From the NCBI GenBank assembly GCA_963726315.1, contig CAVSBZ010000005.1, forward strand, positions 1,937,095 to 2,001,094: a DNA stretch of 64,000 bases, given 5' to 3'. The notes under the pieces are model-generated. The model had not been told where the DNA came from. It saw only the letters and a list, made by a program, of their open reading frames with translations, and did no database searches. The stretch is from FEB-25 sp963726315. GTDB taxonomy: Bacteria > Chloroflexota > Anaerolineae > Anaerolineales > UBA4823. Numbering within the stretch: the first letter of the stretch is position 1; each line of letters begins with the position of its first letter. The translations under genes and the position numbers were made by a program. This document shows positions 56,355 to 64,000 of the stretch, piece by piece.

Positions 56355-56747
56355 ATGTTGAACTATTTACCTGATCCAGCAACCCCTCCAGTTGACTTAA
56401 ATCAATTGGCTAATTGGCTCAAGGTTTTAGCCGAGCCAAACCGATTGCTGATCTTCCACTTTCTGATGGAAGGCGTCCAGTGCAACTGCGAGCTCGGGGA
56501 CGGCCTGCAAATAGCTCCCAACCTGATCTCCCACCACCTGAGGGTTTTACGCGAGGCAGGTCTTGTTGATGTCGAACGCGATTCCCTGGATGGCCGCTGG
56601 ATGTACTATTCAATAAACCGTAAGGCACTCGAAGCAATTAATTTCGCTTGGGGCACTTTTTTTGACCCACAACGAATTAAACCACGCCGGCTCACCTGTG
56701 GTCCACAGGGTGAGTTTATCCGCCTGGATATTAAGCAAGAGGGTTAG
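56355..56747 (+). CDS. arsR: ArsR family metalloregulator 2
   Basis: 130 residues. Winged helix LKVLAEPNRLLIFHFLMEG ... ISHHLRVLREAGLVDVER with a CNC pair in GVQCNCELGDGL, another form of the As(III) site. A tail of ~30 residues follows the domain. It starts the classical arsDAC-acr3 part of the island, 96 bp after the Fe-S gene. Confidence 0.9.
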   Translation: MLNYLPDPATPPVDLNQLANWLKVLAEPNRLLIFHFLMEGVQCNCELGDGLQIAPNLISHHLRVLREAGLVDVERDSLDGRWMYYSINRKALEAINFAWGTFFDPQRIKPRRLTCGPQGEFIRLDIKQEG

Positions 56748-56785
56748 TTTTTTTATCGAAATACTTCAATGGAGACTGAATTACT

Positions 56786-57145
56786 ATGACCGAATTTATA
56801 CCTATCACTGATATATTGCCTTCCAACGCTAAAACAGCAGAAGTGGAAATTTTTGATCCACCCATGTGCTGCCCGACCGGAATGTGCGGTCCAACTATCG
56901 ATCAGACTCTTTTGGATCTCAACGAGATGGTCCTGGCACTTCAAGCCCAGGGAGTCGTTGTGGCACGTTATCAAATGACCAGCCATCCGAATGCTTTCCT
57001 TAATAATCCTGAAGTCATGAAAATTGTTATGGAAAAGCAGATGGAGGCTCTACCGATTACGGTGGTACATGGAAAAGTGATCAAAACGCAGAATTACCCT
57101 TCCCTCGATGAAGTAAACACATATCTCAATGGAGCCCATTCATGA
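56786..57145 (+). CDS. arsD: Arsenic metallochaperone ArsD
   Basis: 119 residues. ArsD hands As(III) to ArsA. The Cys triad Cys28, Cys29 and Cys34 in DPPMCCPTGMCG corresponds to Cys12, 13 and 18 of E. coli ArsD. It is ~16 residues longer at the N-terminus than the E. coli protein. The TGA overlaps the arsA ATG (4 bp). Confidence 0.93.
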   Translation: MTEFIPITDILPSNAKTAEVEIFDPPMCCPTGMCGPTIDQTLLDLNEMVLALQAQGVVVARYQMTSHPNAFLNNPEVMKIVMEKQMEALPITVVHGKVIKTQNYPSLDEVNTYLNGAHS

Positions 57146-59001
57146 CCCAATACATCTTCTTTTCCGGCAAAGGCGGAGTTGGCAAGACCAGCATGGCATG
57201 CACGCATGCGGTCCGCTACGCTGATGAAGGAAAACGCACCCTCATCGTCACCACTGACCCGGCATCCAATCTCTCCGACACGTTTGAGCAGCCCATCGGA
57301 CACCAAATCACCCCCATTACCGATGTACCCAATTTATGGGCGATGGAGATCGACCCTGATAAAGCCACCCAGGAATATATCGATCGTGCAATGGCACCTA
57401 TCCGTGCTGCTTTTCCGCCCCAGATCGTCCAGGTGATGGAAGAGCAGATGAGCGGTCCCTGCACTGCAGAAGTAGCTGCTTTTGACCGCTTTACTGATTT
57501 TCTGGAAGTTTCAACCAGTTCTGATAAAGTTTTCGATGTCGTGATCTTTGATACCGCTCCTACTGGACATACGATTCGCCTATTGGAGCTGCCCGCCGAG
57601 TGGAGCCAATCGATCAATGCGGCGAGCTCGGGCAATGGGCAGACCTGTATTGGTCCAGCAGCAGCCATCCAGGAAGCCAAGAATAAGTACGAGCGTGCCT
57701 TAGCTGCCATGCGGGATAGACGCCAGACCACATTCTTTTTCGTTCTGCATCCGGAAGCTATTTCAATCAAGGAAACCCGGCGTGCAATCACCGAGCTGAG
57801 TAAATTGGGCATCCAAAATTATCGCCTGATCATCAACGGCATTATTTCACTCGATGGTGAAAAGAATGCGCTGTTTGCAGCTCGTGCTCAAATGCAAGCG
57901 CAATACCTGGCCCAAATTGAAGCCGAGATGCCCTACCAGCAGCAACGCATGTCCTTGCTGGCAGGCGAGATCAAAGGTGTACAGCGACTTCGCCAGGTCG
58001 GAAAGATATTTTTTGATGGAACATCAGCCTCTAAAACGTTTGAAGCTGAAGCTATACAACCACAAGCTGAAACCCTGGCCACACCGCTAGAAGATATTCG
58101 ATTACGTATCCAGCCCAATGGCCACCGCCGGACCGTGTTTTTCGCCGGTAAAGGTGGGGTAGGCAAAACCGTTGCCTCTTGTATCACCGCCGTCTGGTTA
58201 GCCCGCCAAGGACATAAGACATTGCTCCTGACTACCGACCCTGCGGCGCACCTGGGAGACGTGCTGGATAGCCCGGTGGGAGATGTGATCGCTCCTGTGG
58301 CTGGACAGCCGAACTTATGGGCGGTTAAGATCGATCCCAAGGCAGCAGCCGAAACATACAAAGCGCGCATCCTGGAGGATGCACGTAAACGTGGCCGCCC
58401 AGAAAAGGCGATTGAGGTCATGGAAGAAGAGCTCAACTCACCCTGTACTGAAGAAATGGCTGCCTTTGATAAATTCATCGAATATGCCTCACAGGATGAG
58501 TGGCAGGCAGTGGTGTTCGATACTGCACCCACTGGCCATACCCTGCGTCTGCTCGAGTTGCCGGTGGATTGGAGCAAGCAGCTGGATGTGAAGATTTTCG
58601 CCTCTGTCGATACCTCTGCAGCGGATGACGTCGCCAAGCAACGATTTGGTAAAGTCATCGAGATGATGCGGGATCCAGAACAGAGCACCTTTGCTTTCGT
58701 CATGTATCCTGAAGCCACGCCTATTTTGGAAGCCTGGCGGGCAGCACGTGAGTTGGGCACAGTAGGAATTCAACCTGGGCTGGTGGTTGCCAACATGGTT
58801 ATTCCTCCGGATCAGGCTGATACCGATTTCACCTATGCCCGGCGCACGATGCAGGAGAAATACCTGGTCGAAATTAACAACCGTTTCCACCTTCCATTAG
58901 CCCAAATCCCGCTTCTTCCGTATGAAATCAAGGGACTGGAGATGCTGGCCAAGTTAGGCGATCAGATTTATCAAGGAGAGCGTATAGGTGTTGCTGTATG
59001 A
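57142..59001 (+). CDS. arsA: Arsenite-stimulated ATPase ArsA, two-domain form
   Basis: 619 residues with two halves, each with Walker A (SGKGGVGKT and AGKGGVGKT) and the signature DTAPTGHT-[IL]-RLLELP. The three As(III)-binding Cys are conserved: Cys107 (SGPCTAEVAAFD), Cys169 (GQTCIGP) and Cys435 (NSPCTEEMAAFD), matching Cys113, 172 and 422 of E. coli. It drives arsenite efflux. ArsA usually partners ArsB, but here the pump is Acr3, a combination known from several lineages. Translation is coupled to arsD. Confidence 0.95.
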   Translation: MTQYIFFSGKGGVGKTSMACTHAVRYADEGKRTLIVTTDPASNLSDTFEQPIGHQITPITDVPNLWAMEIDPDKATQEYIDRAMAPIRAAFPPQIVQVMEEQMSGPCTAEVAAFDRFTDFLEVSTSSDKVFDVVIFDTAPTGHTIRLLELPAEWSQSINAASSGNGQTCIGPAAAIQEAKNKYERALAAMRDRRQTTFFFVLHPEAISIKETRRAITELSKLGIQNYRLIINGIISLDGEKNALFAARAQMQAQYLAQIEAEMPYQQQRMSLLAGEIKGVQRLRQVGKIFFDGTSASKTFEAEAIQPQAETLATPLEDIRLRIQPNGHRRTVFFAGKGGVGKTVASCITAVWLARQGHKTLLLTTDPAAHLGDVLDSPVGDVIAPVAGQPNLWAVKIDPKAAAETYKARILEDARKRGRPEKAIEVMEEELNSPCTEEMAAFDKFIEYASQDEWQAVVFDTAPTGHTLRLLELPVDWSKQLDVKIFASVDTSAADDVAKQRFGKVIEMMRDPEQSTFAFVMYPEATPILEAWRAARELGTVGIQPGLVVANMVIPPDQADTDFTYARRTMQEKYLVEINNRFHLPLAQIPLLPYEIKGLEMLAKLGDQIYQGERIGVAV

Positions 59002-59104
59002 TATTGAAGTCAGGATACCCAGAATGATTCAAGCGGAGTTGGAGGCAGGCTTCGCCTTACCGAGATGCCAATAATTAGGCTGCATTCAGGGTGCACTCAA
59101 TAAT

Positions 59105-59896
59105 ATGGATACGACTCACACTACCCAGGAAGAACCTTGTTACGGATACAACTCCAAGGGAGAATGTGTACGTGAACTGCGACCAAAACGCATGCTGGCA
59201 ATCTTTGCCCATCCCGACGATGAAAGTTTCGGAGCTGGCGGTACCCTGGCAAAATATGCCCATCAAGGTGTACAGGTGGTACTGTTGTGCCTGACACATG
59301 GAGGTGCTGGTATACCTGGAGTGGAAGCCAAAGAGGCCGGAGACATCCGAATGCATGAATTGGAGCAAGCTGCAAATCAATTGGGGATCGAAGTTTATAC
59401 CCTCGATTATCCAGACGGTGGTCTATCTGATATAGAAACGCGATCTCTATTAGAGATTGTTTCCTGGTGGATAGATCTTGTACAACCGCAGCTCATCCTC
59501 ACCTTTGGTCCTGACGGTGTATCGGGACATCCTGACCATGTAACAATCTCGAAAATCGTTACCCAAGCATTTGACCTTACCTATAAAAAAGGGATGCTGC
59601 TCTATATTCACCCGTCGGAAGCAACAGAATTGGGATGTGGAATCTCATCTGCTGATACAGAGGACTTCCAACCATTGGTAGAAGTCGATATCTCTGCCTA
59701 TAAACTTGAGAAAATCCAGGCGATTAAATGCCACATCAGCCAGAATCCAGGATTATCCGGTAAAGCGGAAGATATGATGGATGATATACCATGCAGTGAG
59801 CTTTATACCATTGCCCGCAATATGACAGCGGAGGATAATTATCCTGATTGGTTTGAAAGAGATAAAAAGGAGATTTTGGTACATGGACAAACATAA
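59105..59896 (+). CDS. PIG-L/LmbE family deacetylase
   Basis: 263 residues. Zinc motif AHPDDESFGAGG (HxDD) and GVSGHPDHVTIS (second His) are complete. In the same family BshB and MshB deacetylate GlcNAc-malate or GlcNAc-inositol during bacillithiol and mycothiol synthesis. A low-molecular-weight thiol role in arsenic detoxification is plausible but not shown, since no BshA/BshC or Msh partner is in the window. It overlaps the arsC start by 14 bp. Confidence 0.87.
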   Translation: MDTTHTTQEEPCYGYNSKGECVRELRPKRMLAIFAHPDDESFGAGGTLAKYAHQGVQVVLLCLTHGGAGIPGVEAKEAGDIRMHELEQAANQLGIEVYTLDYPDGGLSDIETRSLLEIVSWWIDLVQPQLILTFGPDGVSGHPDHVTISKIVTQAFDLTYKKGMLLYIHPSEATELGCGISSADTEDFQPLVEVDISAYKLEKIQAIKCHISQNPGLSGKAEDMMDDIPCSELYTIARNMTAEDNYPDWFERDKKEILVHGQT

Positions 59897-60268
59897 GGTT
59901 TTATTCCTTTGCACTGGAAACTCCTGCCGCTCGCAAATGGCAGAAGCGATCGTCAATTACCGTCTTGGCGACCAATGGGAAGCTGTCAGTGCAGGGACAA
60001 AGCCTAGCGGGTTACATTCACCCCAAAGCATTGGTGGCACTGGATGAAATCGGTATCCAGCATACAGGCCGCTCGAAGTCGAGCGGAAGAATTCCGGGAC
60101 GTGGATTTCGATCTGGTGGTCACCCTTTGTGATGAGGCGGAAGAAAATTGCCCAGCCTGGTTGGGTAGAGGTAAACGAGCGCATCGCTGCATATTTGATC
60201 CGACTATATCCAATGATATGAATAATTTTCGCCAAGTGCGTGATGATATTGAACGCGAAATCATCTAA
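59883..60268 (+). CDS. arsC: Arsenate reductase (thioredoxin type, LMW-phosphatase fold), two frameshifts
   Basis: About 128 codons. P-loop LCTGNSCRSQMAEA (nucleophilic Cys at residue ~10) and the redox pair LCDEAEENCPAW (equivalent to Cys82 and Cys89 of pI258 ArsC). Extra bases at ~60013 and ~60082 break it; read through, it gives GYIHPKALVALDEIGIQHTG and SKSAEEFRDVDF. It reduces As(V) to As(III) using thioredoxin. The start is ATG 59883, inside the end of the deacetylase gene. Confidence 0.88.
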
Positions 60269-60329
60269 TCTGTTAGTGAACTATAACGGCTCAAGTCGTT
60301 AATAGATATTCTTATTATGGAGGTTTCTT

Positions 60330-61426
60330 ATGGCCAATGTTGCAGCAACACAAACCCCAGCGCAAGGTCTGACGAAAAAGCTCTCGTTCCTTGACCGTTA
60401 CCTGACATTGTGGATTTTCCTGGCAATGGCGGTGGGGGTGGGCATCGGCTTTCTATTCCCGGAAGCAGTCAAAAGTTTTAACGATGCCGTTACTGTAGGG
60501 ACGACCAATATTCCGATCGCGATTGGGTTGATCCTGATGATGTATCCGCCGTTCACCAAAGTGAGATACGAGGAACTCGGAGACGTTTTCCGAAACAAGA
60601 AAGTGTTGAGCCTCTCGCTGGTCCTGAACTGGATCATTGGACCCATATTGATGTTCGCACTGGCAATCATCTTCCTACGTGGTTATCCGGAATATATGGC
60701 CGGGCTGATCATGATCGGACTGGCACGCTGCATTGCTATGGTAATCGTATGGAACGAGTTAGCCCACGGCGACACAGAATACGCAGCCGGGCTGGTGGCG
60801 TTCAATAGCGTATTCCAGGTATTCTTTTACAGCATATATGCCTACGTATTCATTACTGTACTACCGCCATTGTTTGGTTTGAAGGGCAGTGTCGTGGAGA
60901 TTACGATTGGCGAAATTGCTAAAAGTGTATTCATTTACCTGGGCATTCCATTCCTCGCTGGATTCTTTACCCGCCTGATCTTGGTGCGGGCAAAAGGTAA
61001 GGAATGGTATTACAAGAACTTCGTACCAAAGATCAGCCCCCTAACGCTGATTGCCCTTCTGTTTACCATTATTGTGATGTTCAGTCTGAAAGGCAACCTG
61101 ATCGTGCAAATCCGCTGGATGTCGTACGCATTGCGATCCCACTATTGATCTATTTTGTGACGATGTTCCTGATCAGTTTCTGGATGGGTCGCCGTATTGG
61201 AGCTGACTATCCCAAAACTACATCTCTATCTTTCACAGCAGCCAGCAATAACTTTGAGCTCGCCATCGCGGTAGCAGTGGCTGTGTTTGGTATCAGTAGT
61301 GGCGCAGCTTTTGCAGCGGTGATCGGTCCATTCGTAGAGGTGCCGGTGATGATCGGATTGGTAAACGTGGCGTTTTATTTGAAAAAACGAATGTATCCTG
61401 TCACGGTTGTTCCTGCGGCAGAGTAA
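60330..61426 (+). CDS. acr3: Arsenite efflux permease Acr3, one frameshift
   Basis: About 366 codons, ten helices (BART superfamily). The key Cys is in MIGLARCIAMVIVWNELAHGD. The frame breaks at ~61108, where VQIRWMS should read VQIPLDVVRIAIPLLI if one C is added (CCC read as CC). The downstream part has SFTAASNNFELAIAVAVAVFG and IGPFVEVPVMIGLV, both typical for Acr3. It exports As(III), energised by the proton gradient or ArsA. GGAGG precedes the ATG. Confidence 0.93.
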
Positions 61427-61466
61427 TACTTAGTATGCATGACGTTTTTAAGCAAGGAGGTGAAAA

Positions 61467-62997
61467 ATGACAGAGCTTGAAGGTTTGATCAAGCAAATTA
61501 GCCTTGTTGTTGACCCACCTTCTCTCAATGATACTGCCAGCGACCTGGATCGGATTTCCAAGAGCTTGGGTCCTTATCTGGATGGCCGCCCTCTCCAGGC
61601 ATCCCTGGCGGTATTGCGGGAGCTCGGACCTGCATCACGCGAAGGTAATTGGCGCGTAGTGGTCACTTTAGCTGATATAGGGGATGCCTGGCGACTCGTT
61701 TGGATCGATCCTGCAGAGTGTACTACACCTGCCTATGGGCTGGCAATTGACCTCGGAACGACGACTACCGTCGTAGTGGAATTGATCGATACAGGCGCAG
61801 GAGAAGTTGTGGCTTCAAGTTTGGCCTATAATGCCCAACGAGAATATGGTGTGGATGTCACCTCTCGGATGATGTATGCTGAAAAACCAGGAGGTATTGC
61901 AGAACTCCGCCAGGCTGCTCTAAACACACTGAATGATCAAATAACAGGTTTGTGCTCTAAGGTGGATTGCCAATATGGCGAAATCGCTGGGGTTGTTATG
62001 GCAGGTAATACGATCATGTTCCATCTACTTCTCGGCCTCGATCCGAGCAGCATTCGTCGTGAACCCTATGTACCAGCGACGACCGTCTTTCCAATACTCA
62101 CTGCAAATGAAGTTGGATTGAATATCCGTCCTGGAGCGCCATTATATCTATTCCCTGCTGCTAGCGGTTATGTAGGAGGCGATGTAACTGCTGGCTTATT
62201 AGGGACACACATTCCCGATGAAGAACCACTGTCCATCCTTATTGATATAGGAACGAATGGGGAAACCGTGCTAGGTAATAATGAGTTTCTCATTGCCTGC
62301 TCAGGTTCAGCCGGCTCAGCATTTGAAGGCTGTGGCTTGGAATGGGGTATGGCTGCACAACCCGGAGCTGTTGATCGTTTGCGTTATGAAGATGGCCGCC
62401 TTATATACCATACGGTAGATAATCAACCTGCCAGAGGTGTGTGCGGTTCCGGATTGATCGAAGCCCTTGGTGCATTCTTACAAAGCGGTTCGATCAACCG
62501 TAGCGGTAAGGTCGTCTTAGGGACACCAGGTGCTCAAAACAGCACCGGGCATCCTGAGATCTTGCTGGTACCTGCCGAAGAAACCGCAAAAGGAAAAGAA
62601 ATTACCCTTCGCCAGGGGGATATTGAGAACCTTATACGGGATAAGGCTGCTCTCTATGCGGGTTCACGGATCCTGCTGGCGAATATGGGAATGACCTTTG
62701 ATGATGTCACCCGAATTTACATCGCGGGTAATTTTGGCCAGTCTCTTGAAATCGAACAAGCGGTACGCATCGGCCTCTTGCCCGATATCCCGAGAGAGGA
62801 TCAAATTCATTGGTAATAGCTCACTGAATGGGGCACGGACTGCCCTTCTATCACGAGCAGCCTGGCAACGTGCTCAGACCATTGCATCATCCATCACCTG
62901 CCTGGAATTAACCATTGAGCCACGCTACTTCGATGAGTACACGGCAGCTCTTTTTCTACCCCACACAGACTTGTCCTTATTCCCATCATTGGCTTGA
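61467..62997 (+). CDS. ASKHA-domain protein (RACE/corrinoid-activase-like, DUF4445), one frameshift
   Basis: About 510 codons. Residues 1-90 form a linker-type domain. The ASKHA ATPase core starts at AIDLGTTTTVVVEL (~94-107), followed by GNTIMFHLLLGLDPSS, ILIDIGTNGETVLG and GSAFEGCGLEWGMAAQPGA. After a break at ~62785-62800 the frame continues FIGNSSLNGARTALLS. Relatives (RACo, RamA) use ATP to reactivate corrinoid proteins by low-potential reduction. The usual N-terminal 2Fe-2S domain is missing here, so electrons must come from a separate Fe-S protein. AAGGAGG precedes the start. Confidence 0.87.
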
Positions 62998-63114
62998 AAA
63001 AGAGTCAGATGTGACCAATGGTTCGCAACAAATAAAGATTTTCAAAACCTGAAATAATAATCGAAAACTCTTTACTGATAATTGATATCAAGAATCTAGC
63101 CAAAAGGAGTACGT

Positions 63115-63519
63115 ATGATAGATCAGGTAAATGAAAATATTGAAATTGCTTCCGAATCTACTGTGAAGCAAGCTGCACGTGATTTTGCAGCCGCTGTGGC
63201 GGAAACGCCTCAGTTCATCGCATTTGAGAAGGCAGCTTACACCTTTCGTAACGATCAGGCAGCCCAACAAGCCATGATAGCTCTACAACAAAAACAGCAG
63301 TCGTTACGCCCGTTGATGCAGCTCAACGCGCTCAACAATATGCAGCGTGAAGAGCTGATGGAACTTCAGACTGCCTTTACCAGCCAGGCAGTGGTCCAAG
63401 AATACTTCTCTGCTCAGGCAGAACTGACTACATTGTGCCAGGCGTTAGGTGATGAGCTGTCAACTGCCATTGGATTAAATTATGCTGCAGTGTGTGCAAC
63501 CAGCAGCTGTTGCGGATAG
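63115..63519 (+). CDS. YlbF/YmcA-family protein with Cys-rich C-terminus
   Basis: 134 residues, helical. The family pattern is AARDFAAAVAETPQFIAFEKA ... LMELQTAFTSQAVVQEYFSAQAEL. The end reads VCATSSCCG, a run of three Cys not usual for YlbF. In Bacillus, YlbF, YmcA and YaaT form an Fe-S-containing complex that affects RNase Y. In this island the added Cys suggests metal or Fe-S binding. Confidence 0.78.
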   Translation: MIDQVNENIEIASESTVKQAARDFAAAVAETPQFIAFEKAAYTFRNDQAAQQAMIALQQKQQSLRPLMQLNALNNMQREELMELQTAFTSQAVVQEYFSAQAELTTLCQALGDELSTAIGLNYAAVCATSSCCG

Positions 63520-63528
63520 GAAACAATA

Positions 63529-63908
63529 ATGGAAACGATAATTTCTCCTAATATGCAAGAAGCAACGGATGTATTCATCAGCAATTTATTAGCATCGGAA
63601 GCCTTCGTCAGATACCATCAATCACAAGTCCAATTGGACCAGGATTCTCAAGCCCAGGCTTTGCTCAATCAGCTTTCCAAAGATCAGGCCGAACTGCGTA
63701 AAAAGCAAACCGATAGCAGTCTTGACTAAAGGAGGAAGTTGATTTTCTCCGAGCACTGCAGACGCAGGTTCGTGAGAATGATGTCATTAAGGGATATGCA
63801 GAGGCCCAACAAGCAGCCGTCAATTTCATGCGAGAGGTCAACGGTGAAATCAGCCAGCTGTTAGGGATCGATTTTGCCGGGTTTACCAAGCGCTCTGGTT
63901 GTTGTTGA
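63529..63908 (+). CDS. YlbF-family protein 2 with C-terminal CC, one frameshift
   Basis: About 126 codons. VFISNLLASEAFVRYHQSQ and LLNQLSKDQAELRKKQ are followed, after a missing base at ~63725, by KEEVDFLRALQTQVREND and GEISQLLGIDFAGF, ending KRSGCC. It is a paralogue of the preceding gene, with the same type of Cys end. The two probably form a heteromer. Confidence 0.75.
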
Positions 63909-63910
63909 GG

Positions 63911-64000
63911 ATGACCACAATCATACAAATCATCGGTGCAAAGATCGCCTGTAAGGATGGGATTAAGGATTTCATGGCGGGAAACCGCGACATGGGCAGA
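63911..64000 (+). CDS. Start of another gene, cut by the window end
   Basis: 30 codons visible: MTTIIQIIGAKIACKDGIKD followed by FMAGNRDMGR. A first strand and a Cys near residue 14 could fit another small thioredoxin-like or metal-binding protein, but too little is visible. It starts 2 bp after the YlbF2 stop and so belongs to the same operon. Confidence 0.55.
   Translation, partial: MTTIIQIIGAKIACKDGIKDFMAGNRDMGR

Noticed and set aside
59883..60268. Programmed frameshift in arsC
   Set aside because: Two separate breaks without a slippery sequence, and similar breaks in many neighbours, fit sequence error or decay better.
1..64000. CRISPR array, rRNA genes or complete insertion sequence
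   Set aside because: No regularly spaced repeats, rRNA-like sequence or transposase with terminal inverted repeats was seen.

Overview
The window looks like a chromosomal segment of an Anaerolineae-type Chloroflexota bacterium. This is inferred from the gene mix: DUF58/MoxR, CHAD and HdeD-like proteins, TrkA-N proteins, large secreted proteins with PPC and cadherin-like domains, and short C-termini of the YLPxV-x-R/K kind. There is no rRNA, no CRISPR array and no complete insertion sequence. The only full tRNA gene is tRNA-His(GUG), directly behind hisS.

Positions 1-29,850 are mostly housekeeping: peptidases (M14, M24), a CHAD protein, GDP-mannose 4,6-dehydratase, a DUF58/MoxR pair, a lipid-kinase/methyltransferase/SpoIIE-phosphatase/TrkA-N run, secD-secF, prepilin peptidase, murA (with Asp in place of the catalytic Cys), trxA, an OsmC protein, scpA, xthA-degV and hisS-tRNA-His. 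They are followed by small exported or membrane proteins. A KtrA/KtrB-type potassium pair (25.8-27.9 kb) precedes a pentameric ligand-gated ion channel subunit (27.98-29.85 kb) that carries two extra N-terminal beta-sandwich domains.

Positions 29,900-47,930 are accessory. They hold a very large secreted M23 metallopeptidase gene broken by three frameshifts, a secreted beta-propeller/cadherin-like protein, a squalene-cyclase-like protein, a cupin, a DinB-like protein, an aldo/keto reductase, a SnoaL-like protein and a flavin monooxygenase flanked by ~110-bp direct repeats. A decayed region (43.4-45.1 kb) has an HNH-like pseudogene, a tRNA-like fragment and repeat pairs. After that come a c-type cytochrome, a TrmO-like protein and a frameshifted radical SAM protein of the tungsten-cofactor maturase type, preceded by a perfect 16-bp inverted repeat.

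Positions 47,950-64,000 form one long co-directional arsenic island, starting at a good sigma70-type promoter with an ArsR-type palindrome. Its recognisable core is arsR (two copies), arsD, arsA (two-domain), arsC and acr3. Around this core are about twenty less usual genes: a lipoyl-carrier GcvH-like protein, two DGC-domain proteins, a one-cysteine OsmC protein, a ferredoxin-like protein, several thioredoxin-like proteins, a CcdA-type membrane protein, an AhpD-like protein, a cysteine desulfurase, a ThiS/MoaD-like protein ending in GG, an Fe-S protein with an ACDS-type cluster motif, a PIG-L deacetylase, an ASKHA (RACE-like) corrinoid-activase relative, and two YlbF-like proteins ending in Cys pairs. 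This is the best candidate for an undescribed system. I infer a thiol/persulfide/lipoyl-based route that handles As(III) before efflux.

Reading frames are clean in the first 29 kb (one frameshift, in degV). About seventeen single-base-type frameshifts lie in accessory genes further on, several in or next to homopolymers. Either the assembly has indel errors there or these genes are decaying. Frameshifted genes are given below as single features with the break positions.
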